Origin: CAVXFL01 sp963761015
Lineage (GTDB): Bacteria; Pseudomonadota; Alphaproteobacteria; Acetobacterales; Acetobacteraceae
Direction: 5' to 3'
NCBI GenBank assembly: GCA_963761015.1
Contig: CAVXFL010000018.1
Coordinates: 59,194 to 123,193, forward strand
DNA length: 64,000 bases
In this document: positions 53,505-64,000 of the stretch, piece after piece
Layout of the letters: each line of letters begins with the position of its first letter
Position numbering within the stretch: position 1 is the first letter of the stretch
The notes under the pieces: model-generated
What the model was told of the DNA's origin: nothing
What the model saw: the letters and a program-made list of their open reading frames with translations, nothing else
Databases searched by the model: none
Program-made: the position numbers and the translations under genes

Positions 53505-56500
53505 TCACCCCGCGCGGCGAGCGCGGTTTTCAGGTCGGTGCGAATGGGCCATTCCGTCGCGGAGGTGCAGTTCCAGAACTCTCGCGGTTCGGCCGGCCGG
53601 AGCAGGCGGTAGGGTCAGGCGCGCGTTGCCGTCGATCCAGCGGCAGCGCGCCCTATCGCCCTTGCCCGGCCAGAAACCCTCCACGAACGCGGCATCGTCG
53701 AGGACCAGCACGCGGCCGTCGCACACGATGCCGGCGATGCAGACGCCGAAGCGGCGATCGCCTTGCACGTCAGCGCCACGATCGGCTCGTTCGGCGCGGT
53801 GCGACCCGATCCGCACCTCGCGCGTGCCCACCGGCAACAGGAATTGATGCAGGTTGCCCTTGATCGCGGCGGGATGGATCGCCCGATCCCCGGCGCGCAC
53901 ATACAGCCCGCTCGCCGCGATCCGGCGTTCGCGCAGGCGGCGGCGAACCGCGGCCACGATCGGCCCCTGCTGGCACAGCGGCGCGCAGGCGTCGTTCCAG
54001 TTCAGCGCGGCGAAATCGGGATGCAGCACCAGATGCGCCGCGCCGCCCACGAACATGGCGCGGTTGCCGGTATCGAGATAGCTCTCGGCCGGCAGCCCCT
54101 CGGCCAAGAGCACGTCGTGCGACTCCAGCTCCACATGGAAATAATGCACCGTGTCCACGCGCTCCTGCGCGATCCCCGCGCCGTCCGTCAGATGCTTGAT
54201 CGGGATTAGCACGCCCTCCTGGAAGACCGCGTGATCGGGCGAGAGCAGCAGATCGCGACGCGGCAAGCCCTCGCCGAACGCGCCGGCCCGCACCCGCACC
54301 GGCCAGACGTTCTCGGGCGTGGGGTGCCGGCGGCACGCCACCTCGCGATCGCCGATCCAGACCACCGGCCGCGTCGCGCCCGAGGCGGTGATCACGCGGT
54401 CGCCGACACGCAGACGCTCCACCGCGACTTCGCCATCCTTCGTTGTGATGCGGGTTCCGCGTGCGAAACAGGGTAGGACGGTGGCGGAGATGGTGAGCGT
54501 CTCGTTCGGCAATGCCGCCGAGAAGCCGCTGGGGTTCGAGCCCGTGGGAGCCAGCGCGATCACTTCCGCGAACGAGCCGGGGTTGCTGAGATCGAGCGTC
54601 AACATCGGCGCGGTATCCGCCTGGCCGGCGGCGATGCTGGAGAAATTGTCGAACCCGCTCGTCGTGAACGCGCTGGCCCCGGAAACACTGAACGCACCCG
54701 AGAGCAGGTCAGCCGGACCGGTGATGTCGTTGAGCGCGCCGAGATTGACGACGAGCGATCCGCTGCCGCCGGCAATGGTGCCCAGGTTGAGCGTATAGTC
54801 GGTGCCGTTCTGCGCGAACGTGCCGCCGCCGGAAATCTCCTGCAGCACCGGATTGGCGTAATTGTCGACCGTGACCGCGACGGGCACGTCCTCAGCGGGC
54901 AGCGCGATGGTGCCGAGCCCGTCGACGCTGGCGGTTCCGGTGCCGCCATCGGAGACGAGGCCGAGCGTCGCGGTACCGGAAATCGTGCCGGCCTGCGCGG
55001 TCGAGAAGGTGAGCCCGAGCGAGGTGTTGTCGCTGCTGCCGGCGGTGATGTCCGGCGTCGGCCCGCTCGCGCCGGCCGCGAACCCGCCGCTGGCGCCGGC
55101 GAGCGAGGCGATCAGGTTCTCGGAGTAGCCATCGGCGGTGTCGGTGTTCATCACCGCCAGTCCGATGGTTCCTGGATCGTTCACGTGGACGAACGCTTGC
55201 GCCGGCGCCGCGCTGGCCGTGGCCACCCGATACACGCCGCCGAACACGTCGACCATTGGACTCGGCAATAGCGGCTTGGAGCCGCCGCTGCCCCCGTCGG
55301 ATACCGCGTTCAGCGCGACCTCGCCGCTCCGTGGGCCGCCGCTGCTGGTATCGAGGCCGACCGAGATGTCCGTGTAGTCCGTGGCGCCGGGCGCGAGCGT
55401 CGCAATGGTGCCGGTGACGGTGGCGGCGCCGTTGGCGCTCGGCGTCACGTCGAGGCTCGCCGCAGGCACCTTCGCGGTATTGCTGACGCTGACCCCCTGG
55501 CTCTCCGCCGTACCCACGCGCACGTTAGGGAAAATGATGGTATCCGGCGTGTTCAGTCCGATATCCGCGGGCGTCGCAATTGTTTCGGTCACCGTCAGCG
55601 TCATGACCGGCAGCGCGGCGGAATAGCCGCTCGCGTTGATGTCGGTCGGCGAGAAGGTCAGGGTTTCGGCATACGTCCCGGTTTTGCTCGTCTGCCCGAT
55701 GGCATAGAGGCCCTGATACATGTCCCCGGCGATCAAAGGCGAAGCCAGGTTGTTGCCCACGATGATGAATCCGCTGCCGGAGGGCGGGGAGAAGGTTCCG
55801 CCGAGCTCGTCGGCCGGCGCGGTTGCCGCGTTGCTGAGCGCGAACTGAAGCTGCGGAAGCACCTGGCCCTGCGGCACCGTGCCGAGATCCAGCGTGTAGG
55901 CGCCGCCGATCGCGCTGAAACTGCCGAGATGGCCGATATAGGACAGCTGCGCGATTGCCGGCGCGCCCGGCTCCGACTGGCTGTTGACAACGCTCGCTTG
56001 CGCGGTCGGCGCGAAGATGGCTTGCCCGCCGCGGGCGCTGATCTGCACCTCCAGATTTTCACTCGGCCGCGCGCCCAGCGCATTCTGCGGCAGGTCGATC
56101 GTGAACGGGACGATGGTTTGCCCGGCGGCGATCGTCACTCGACCAGTCGGTAAACTGCCGCCAAACGTCGTCGTGTCGAAGAAACCGGCCCCCGGCGCGA
56201 TCACTGCGTAATCGACGGTTGTGTCGGCTGTCAGCGTGCCGGCCAGGTAGGCGTCGAACACGACCGGAGTCGTTCCGTTCGCCGACTCCGTCACGGCGGT
56301 TTGATCTGCCTTCACGCCGAGCGCCGGTGCCGGCGGTGTGCTCGCCGTCACCGTGGCCGGGACGGTCAGAAATCCTTGCTGCTGAACATTCAGCGCCGAG
56401 GTGATGAAGCTCGGATCGCCGGTCGCGAGGTAATCAAGCTCGGCCGCCTGCGCGATCCCGGGATCGGCGATACCGGCCGCGGTGACCTGCTGCGCGGCCG

Positions 56501-59500
56501 GGCCGACCACGTTCTGCGGCAAATCCGATAGCGACAACCGATCGGCTGGGAAGTTGGGGTCGGTGAAGGTGGCGGTGGTTTGGCCCGGCGCGTAATCGAA
56601 CAGCGAGGAAGCCTGCGACACCCGCCACGAATTCGCGTATTCGCCGTAGAGCTGATCCTGCGTGAGCGGCTGCGCGAGCACCGTTCCATCGGCGAGCTGG
56701 AAATCGTTGACCTGCCCCTCGGCTTCGCCCTGCAATCCGGCGACCCCGCCGGCCAGGTCGCCGGGCGGCACGCCGTCCACGACATTGATGTAGGAACCGG
56801 CATAGGTGACGGTCATCGTCTCGCCGGTGTTCCAATTGACCCGGAACATGTTGGGCGTGACTTCGTCGATCGTCCCGCCCGGCAGGATCAGCTCCGGATT
56901 GGCCTGGCTGAGGGTGGCCACGCTGCCGTCAACCCACACCGGATTGGGGCGGGTCCAATCGAAGGTCACGCGGTCGCTGCCGAGCGCGGCCGCCACCTGC
57001 GTGATGACGCTCACCGACGACGTCGCCGACCACGGCTGCAGCCGGAGCTGGATTTCGAACGAATCGCCGGGAAGACGCGATTTCGCCAGATCGAATTCGC
57101 CAACGGCCTGGAAGTCGTAGTTCGTGCCGTTGTAGGTGATGATGTGCACATCGCCCCAGGCGACGCTGTAGGTGGTGCCCGGCTCCTCGAGCGTGTCGGC
57201 GATGTTCAAGGTGATCGGCGGAAGCGCCGCGGAGTAGCCGGTGAAATTCGTGTCCTGCGGCTGGAACGTGATGGTTTCGGCGTTGGCGCCGAATTTCGCC
57301 GTGGTCACCGAGGCATTGATGCCTTGATAGCTCTGCCCCGCTGAGAGCGGTCCCGGTAAGCTGGCGCCCGTCACCGAGAACCCGGCAACCGGCGAGACGG
57401 TCAAGGTTCCCGTGAGCTGATCGGCCGGCGAGCTGGCGGCGTTCTCGATCGCGAATTGCAGGTCGGGAATGACCTCGCCATATTTCACTGCGCCGAGGTC
57501 GAGCGTGTAGTCGCTGCCGTTCTGCGTAAAGCTGCCGAACGGTGTGAGGTAGAGCAGCTTCGGAACCGCCGGATTGCCCGCGATCCCGCCGGCGCCCGAT
57601 CCGGCGGCGACAATCTGGGTTTGCGCGGTCGGCGCAAACACCGGGGTTGTTCCGGAGCTGCTGATCCGCAGATCGAGGTTCTTCGTCGCCGAGGAGCCGA
57701 GGGCGCCTTGCGGCAGATCGACGGTGATCGTTCCGCTCGTCTGCCCGGTCGGAATCGTGATCGTTCCGCTCGGCAGCGCGCCACCGAACGCGCTCGCGTC
57801 GAGGTCGGCCCCGTTCGCGGCGATCACGGCGTAATTCACCGAGGTGTCGGCGGTTTCGGCGCTGGTCAGATAGACGTTGAATGTGACATCCGTCGTGCCG
57901 GATTTGGCCGCGACGACGCTGGGCGTGGGTGCAACCACGCCGAGGACCGCAGATGGCGGTCCGCTTTGCGTTACCTGCGCCGGGTTGATCGTCAGTCCCT
58001 GGAACGCGTTCTGGTCACTGATGATGACGTTCGGATCGCCGCCACTGGCAATGTAGTCGTATTCCGCGATGGCGGCGGCGCCAGGATCGGTGATACCGGC
58101 GGCGGCGACCGCCTGGGCTGCTTGCGAAACGACGCTTGCCGGCAGATCGGCGAGGCTGATCGAGGTAGCCGGAAAGTTCGTGTTGGTGAAGGTCGCCGTC
58201 GTCTGGCCCGGACCGTAATCCAGCAATGAGAATTTCTGCTGAATTCGCCAGGCGTTGGCGAAGGTCTGCAATTCGGCGCTGGTCAGCGGCTGCTGCAGGA
58301 ACGAGCCGTTCGGAAGCTCGAATTCGTTGCCTGGCGTCTGTCCGAGCGCCAGGAGCCCGACGATCGAACCCGCCGTGTCACCCGTCGCCGGTGCCAGCTT
58401 CACGTTGAGGTAATCCCCGGCATTGGTGACCGTCATCACCTCGCCCGTGTTCCAGACAAGCTGATAAGTATTTGCTCCGATCTGATTTACTTGCCCGCCG
58501 TTCAGCTTGATCGGGCTGCTCTCGCTTAAGATCGCGGGACTGCCGTCCACCCAAACCGCGTTGTCCCGGCCCACGCCGAACGTCACCCGGTCAGCGCCAA
58601 CACCGGCGGCAAGCTGGGTGACGACGGTGGTGGCGTTGCTCCCGTCGAGAGGTTGAAGGCGACCCTGCACCTGGAAAGAACTGCCGGGCTGCGTCGTGGC
58701 CGCAAGCAGGAACTCCCCCGCGGGGTCGAATTCGTAAGCGAGACCGTCGCCTGCTATGACATGAGTGAGAGATTCCATATACCACTGCACGACCATCTGT
58801 GCGGTCTCGACGAGTCCAGGCTCTATGTAAACCGATGCGGCGATCAGTCGAATTCAGGTTGTTCACGAGTGTAAGCCCTGGAAGGACAGCCTCCGTGGTC
58901 AGGGTAGGCGGTGGTTGGGGAGGCAATTTGGTTGTCCCGTTAAGCAAATCGACACGTTCGGTTTGAGATATGATTTCGATGTCAGAGGCCTCACCCTCAA
59001 GTGCGGCTATTTCCTCGCTTACCGGACCGAACTCTTCAAAGGGCGCGTCCGCGAGGTCTGCATTGATCTGGTCGGGTGTACCGGTCAGTGTCAGCTGATT
59101 GGTGCCGATCCCAGTAACCGTTGCGCCGAAGTTGCCGGTGTCTGTGAGTATCGCGCCGGCCGGTGCAGTAAGTGTAATGGTATCCTGCTGGCCCATTGCC
59201 TGGGCGTAAGGATCCGAAATACTGTACCCGTTGAGGGCCGTGGCGGTTCCCATCACCACGATCACCGATTTCGGAACGTTGAGCACCGGTTGGGTCTGCG
59301 GGATCAGTTGCGTGGTCACGTCGACCGTTTGCGTGGCCGAGGCGTGGTGCGCGTCGGTGACTTGGATCTTCACCGCGTCGGTGCCGGTCGTTTGGCCGGT
59401 ATAGGCGAGGCTCGCGAGTTCGGCGTTCAGATCCGTCAGATCGCCGGTGAGGGTCAGCGAACTGCCGCCGCCGATTAGCTTGCCGGCACCGGCCGCCTTG

Positions 59501-62500
59501 GCCGACAACGCGCCGCTCGCATCGGTAACGACCGCGGTCAGCGATCCGTTCGGCGGGTTGCTGTCGGTGACGCTGATCGGTCCCAGTACCGCCGCCACGC
59601 CCTTGAACACCGTCTGCTTCGGGACCGCGATGGCGATCCCGGGCGGCGGCAGCGGCTCGACATCCGCGGTGATCGTGAGCGTCTGCTCGGCCAGCGCGGC
59701 GGAGCCAGCAGTATTCGAGCCGATGGGCAACAGCGTGATCGTTTCGGTTTGCACCCCGGCGGTGCCGGTCGCGAGCGTCACGGCCGGCGCGATGTCCGCC
59801 GCTCCGGGGGCGAGGTTCGCGAAATCGGCCAATCCACTGGTGCTGAACGAACTGGAGCCGGAGCTCTGGAAACTGCCGGAGAGCAGGTCGGAAGGCACCG
59901 GCGCCTCGTTCAAAACGCCGAGGCCGAGCGTCAGCGGGCCGGAATTCTGCGCGATCGTGTCGAGATCGAGCGTGTAGTTGCCGCCGGTGTGCGTCAGCGT
60001 GCCGAGGCCGGAAATCTGTTCCCATGCGGGAACCGCTGGGTTGTCCACGGTCCCGGTGACGGTGAGCGTCTCGTCGGGCAGGGCGACGCTGCCGGTCGGG
60101 GTGGAGCTGATTGGGTGCAGCGTAATGCTCTCGGAGAACACGCCGATGCTGCCGAGATCGAACGTGATGATCGGGGCAGTGTCGGCCTGTCCGGCGGCGA
60201 GGCTGGAGAAGCTGTCGAACCCGGCGTTGGTGAACTCGCTCGTGCCGTTCACGGTGAAACTGCCGGACAGCTCCCCGGAGGGTGCGAAGGCGTTGTTCAG
60301 CACGCCGAGATCGGCGGTCAGCGCGGTCGTGCCCGCGCCGAGCGCGCCGAAACCGAGCACGTAATTCGAGCCGTTCTGCGTCAGCGTCCCGGCGCCGGAC
60401 AGCTTTTCGAACGCGGGATGCGCCAGATTCTGCCCGATATGGACATCGAAGCCGCTTTGCCCGTCGGGCGTGAGGCCAAAATCGGTGCTGGTGTATGGGC
60501 CAGGGATGTTCAGGGTGGCGACGGTGGTGCCGGCGTTGAGCACGCTCAGCACGCCGTTCGCATAGGCGACGGCGGTCGCCGCCGTGTGCACGAGGTCGAT
60601 CGAGTCACCCGCCGCGAGCGTGGTGATGGTACCGGCGAAGGCGGCCGGCTTATCGAGCTTCAGCACGCCGGTGGTGCTGGTGAAGGCGATGTTCTCGCTC
60701 GCATCCACGGTGTCGCCGAACTCGACCACGGCGGTGCCGCCGATGGTGATCGGGCTCAGGTCACCCCCGACCAGCGCGCTGCTGTAGTCGAGCGAACCGC
60801 CGCCGATGTCAGCGCTCGCCGCGTCCAACGTGCCGCTGACGGTGGTGAGCCCGGCGGTCTGGGTGAAGCCGTTGCCGGTTATGGTCAGCTCGCTCGACGC
60901 GCCGATATCGATGGAGCCGCTGTTGGTGAACGCGGCATCGGTCGTGACGGAAACCCCGTTCTCCAGCTTCAACGTTCCGGCATTGGCGGCGAGCGCGCCG
61001 AGCGCGCTGTTGGAATCGGTGGTGCCACTGACCGCCACGCGCGATTGTGCGCCGTTCAACGTGAGTTGCGCGCCGGTGCCGATATTGGTGATCGCGCCGC
61101 TCGCGTAGTCCAGCAGCGCGTCGCCCACCAGGTTTACCGACCCGGTCAAGGTCGCCGGCGCCGCCTGGCCGGTGATGTTCAGAGTCGCCTGGTTGGTGGT
61201 GCCTTGGGCGATGTTGCCGGAGACGTCGACCGTGCCGGTATTGGCGAGCCCTGTCGCGGTCAGCGTGGTGGGCGCCGAGAGGTTGAAATCGCCGTACACG
61301 TTGGTGCCGACGATCACCGTGCCGCTGTTGGTCAGGGCGCCGCCCAGCGTCATGCCGCTGCCGCCCTGCTGCTCGCCCTGGTCCACCTCCAACACGCCGC
61401 TGTTCTCGAAGCCGACACCGGCATCGGTACTGAACGTGCTGCCGCCGGAAATACCGAATGTGCCGCTGTTGGCGAGCGGGCCGGTCGCGTGATCGGCCAG
61501 GCTGTTGCCGTTGGCCAGCGAAAACACGCCCGCATTGGCGGCGAGTACGCCGAGCGCGCTGTTGGAATCCGTGGTGCCGCTCACCGCGACGCGTGACTGC
61601 GCGCCGTTCAAGGTCAGTTGCGCCCCGGTGCCGATATTGGTGATGGCGCCGCTCGCATATTCCAGCAGCGCGTCGCCGGTAAGATGGAACTCGCCGGTCA
61701 GCGTGGCCGGCGCGGCCTCGCCGGTGATGTTCAGCGTCGCTTGATTAGTCGTGCCCTGCGCGACGTTGCCGGAAATATCGACGGTGCCGGTATTGGCCAG
61801 CCCCGTCGCCGTCAGCGTGGTCGGGGCGGACAGGTTGAAATCGCCGAACTGATTGGTGCCGACAATCACCGTGCCGCTGTTGGTCAGGGTGCCGCCGAGC
61901 GTCATGCCGCTGCCGCCCTGCTGCTCGCCCTGATCGACATTCAACACGCCGGTATTGTCGAACCCGACCCCGGCATCGGTGCTGAACGTGCTGCCACCGG
62001 AAACGCCGAACGTGCCGCTGTTGGTGAGCGTGCCCTTCGCGTGGTCCGCCAGCGCGTTGGCGTTCAGCGAAAACACCCCAGCATTGGCGGCGAGTAGGCC
62101 GAGCGCGCTGTTGGAATCCGTGGTGCCACTGACCGCCACGCGCGACTGCGCGCCGTTCAAGGTCAGTTGCGCCCCGGTGCCGATATTGGTGATGGCGCCG
62201 CTCGCATATTCCAGCAGCGCGTCGCCGGTAAGATGAAACTCGCCGGTCAGCGTGGCCGGCGCGGCCTCGCCGGTGATGTTCAGCGTCGCTTGATTAGTCG
62301 TGCCCTGCGCGACGTTGCCGGAGATGTCGATTGTGCCGGTATTGGCGAGCCCCGTCGCCGTCAGCGTGGTCGGGGTGGACAGGTTGAAATCGCCGAACTG
62401 ATTGGTGCCGACAATCACCGTGCCACTGTTGGTCAGGGTGCCGCCGAGCGTCATGCCGCTGCCGCCCTGCTGCTCGCCCTGATCGACATTCAACACGCCG

Positions 62501-64000
62501 GTATTGTCGAACCCGACCCCGGCATCGGTGCTGAACGTGCTGCCGCCGGAAACGCCGAATATACCCGTATTCGTCAGCGTGCCGGTCGCATGGTCCGCCA
62601 GCGCGTTGGCGTTCAGCGAAAACACCCCGGCATTGGCGGCGAGTAGGCCGAGCGCGCTGTTGGAATCCGTGGTGCCGCTGACCGCCACACGCGACTGCGC
62701 GCCGTTCAACGTGAGTTGCGCCCCGGTGCCGATATCGGTGATCGCGCCGCTCGCGTATTCCAGCAGCGCGTCGCCGGTAAGATGGAACTCGCCGGTCAGC
62801 GTGGCCGGCGCGGCCTCGCCGGTGATGTTCAGCGTCGCTTGATTAGTCGTGCCCTGCGCGACGTTGCCGGAGATGTCGATTGTGCCGGTATCGGCGAGCC
62901 CCGTCGCCGTCAGCGTGGTCGGGGCGGACAGGTTGAAATCGCCGAACTGATTGGTGCCGACAATCACCGTGCCACTGTTGGTCAGGGTGCCGCCGAGCGT
63001 CATGCCGCTGCCGCCCTGCTGCTCGCCCTGATCGACATTCAACACGCCGGTATTGTCGAACCCGACCCCGGCATCGGTGCTGAACGTGCTGCCGCCGGAA
63101 ACCCCGAATGTGCCCGTATTCGTCAGCGTGCCGGTGGCATGGTCGGCGAGCGTGTCGGCGTTCAGCGAAAACACCCCGGCATTGACCGCGAGCGCCGCGA
63201 GCGCGCTGTTTGAATCGGTCGTTCCGTTCACCGCCACGCGCGACTGCGCGCCATTCAGGGTGAGTTGCGCGCCGGTGCCGATATTGGTGATGGCGCCCCC
63301 GTTGAACGCCAGTAGCGCATCGCCGGTCAGATTGATCGAGCCGGTCACCGTCCCCGGCGCGGCCTGGCCGGTGATATTCAGCGTCGCCTGATTGGTCGTA
63401 CCCTGCGCGATGTTGCCGGAAATATCGATCGTGCCGGTATTGGCGAGCCCCGTCGCCGTCAGCGTGGTCGGGGCGGACAGGTTGAAATCCCCGAACTGAT
63501 TGGTGCCGACAATCACCGTGCCGCTGTTGGTCAGATTACCGCCCAGGTTGAGCGTGCTGCCGCCCTGCTGCTCGCCCTCGTCCAGATTCAAGGTGCCGGT
63601 GTTGTTCAGGTCGACCGTGGTCGCCACGGACGCGCCGCCCTCGATATCAAGCGTGCCGGCGATGGCGGAAAGCCCGGCAAGCGCGCTGCTCGCGCCGGTG
63701 CTACCGGAGTCGGCGACGAACGCTTGCGGCCCATTAATGTTCAGGATCGACTTGCTCGCAACGGTCGTGACCTGACCGCTCGCGAATTCCAGCAGCGCGT
63801 CGCCGGTAAGGTTGACGACGCCGTTCAGCGTTCCCGGCGCCGCCTGACCGGTGATGTTGAGCGTCGCCTGATTGGTAGTGCCCTGCGCGATGTTGCCGGA
63901 GATGTCGATCGTGCCCGTGTTGGCGAGCGCCGCGGCCGTCAGGGTGGTCGGCGCCGAAAGATTGAAATCGCCGAACTGGTTGGTGCCGACATCGACCGTG
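53505..64000 (-). CDS. Giant repeat surface protein with VWD-like, Calx-beta-like and Hint domains; partial, one frameshift
   Basis: At least 3,490 residues, running off the right edge. From N to C: five or more repeats of 183 residues (GTNQFGDFNLSAPTTLTATG), a gap module, two anchor-type modules (FEKLSGAGTLTQNGSNYVLG), a cadherin-like pair (FKGVAAVLGPISVTDSNPPN), two VWD-like modules (first near 58780-58600, second GDVHIITYNGTNYDFQAVGEF near 57170), each followed by a Calx-beta-like stretch and an anchor-type region, then a C-terminal Hint domain (PCFARGTRITTKDGE, RRDLLLSPDHAVFQEG, ESYLDTGNR). The Hint domain begins with a Cys at 54470. The frame breaks at about 58835-58855, one extra base, since the two registers differ by one and each side is open for kilobases. 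No signal or secretion domain is in view. Probably an extracellular adhesin or matrix protein cut by its Hint domain. Confidence 0.75.
53950..54473 (-). other. Hint (Hedgehog/intein) domain of the giant protein
   Basis: Starts with Cys (PCFARGTRITT), then GDRVITASGATRPVVWIG, CRRHPTPENVWPVRV, DLLLSPDHAVFQEGVLIP, YFHVELESHDVLLAEG and ESYLDTGNR. In Acetobacteraceae-type Hint proteins this unit is C-terminal. It should carry out an N-S acyl shift and self-cleavage, releasing or modifying the upstream passenger. There is no terminal Asn-Cys splice junction, so cleavage rather than splicing is expected. Confidence 0.72.
60960..64000 (-). repeat. Tandem 549-bp coding repeats (183 residues), five copies plus partial
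   Basis: The marker CTGTTGGAATC (or close variants) recurs at 61007, 61559, 62108, 62657 and 63206, with spacing 552, 549, 549 and 549 bases; a more divergent copy follows at about 63686 and the pattern continues past the edge. Units two to four are nearly identical, which implies recent amplification. Each unit has two parts, LTNTGTFGVSGGSTFSTDAG and GSGMTLGGTLTNSGTVIVGT. Copy number may vary between strains. Confidence 0.85.

Overview
The window is high-GC DNA with dense gene packing and many ATGA/TGATG stop-start overlaps. Several features point to an alphaproteobacterium, probably in or near the Acetobacteraceae: a SUF-only Fe-S operon with a TIGR02944-like Rrf2 regulator, Coq7, MntR/MntH, thrS-infC, and a Hint-domain surface protein of the kind common in acetic-acid-bacteria relatives. 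The family placement is an inference from gene content, not from a marker-gene comparison. No rRNA, tRNA or CRISPR array was seen.

Layout. 1-8 kb: start of cydD (cut by the left edge), a LivK-type binding protein, a sulfotransferase, the divergent mntR/mntH pair around a palindromic operator, a GT2-like protein and a deleted second LivK-type gene. 8-15 kb: one suf operon on the minus strand (rrf2-sufB-rhodanese-sufC-sufD-sufS-sufU-sufT-sufA), tightly overlapped. 15-26 kb: SDRs, an ABM protein, a GT4, an ABC exporter, an EF-hand-like lipoprotein and two large unknown proteins that carry the same two domains in opposite order. 26-31 kb: ada plus a 2OG-Fe(II) oxygenase, infC, thrS and a small NlpC/P60-like protein. 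31-42 kb: a MetX-like hydrolase, a Baeyer-Villiger-type monooxygenase, an RraA-like protein, a CHRD protein, smc with a DsbA-like gene, and ftsK. 42.4-45.8 kb: a DUF559 nuclease gene bounded by 48/49-bp inverted repeats, then a broken STAND NTPase with TPRs. 45.9-53.4 kb: MetE-like, VOC, two GSTs, coq7-dsbB, two small secreted proteins, an MHS-type transporter and a PhyH dioxygenase. 53.5-64 kb: a giant repeat protein with VWD-like and Calx-beta-like modules and a C-terminal Hint domain, running off the right edge.

Two themes stand out. First, the 21.3-25.9 kb gene pair (X-M followed by M-X) is the best candidate for an undescribed system; X may be a divergent GT61-like transferase and M is a Methyltransf_24-like domain. 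Second, many frames are broken by single-base shifts, mostly one extra base, including in genes expected to be essential (smc, sufS). This suggests residual sequencing errors rather than real decay for the single-shift genes. The STAND gene has eight shifts whose sum is divisible by three, and the second LivK-type gene lacks about 80 codons; these two may be truly damaged.
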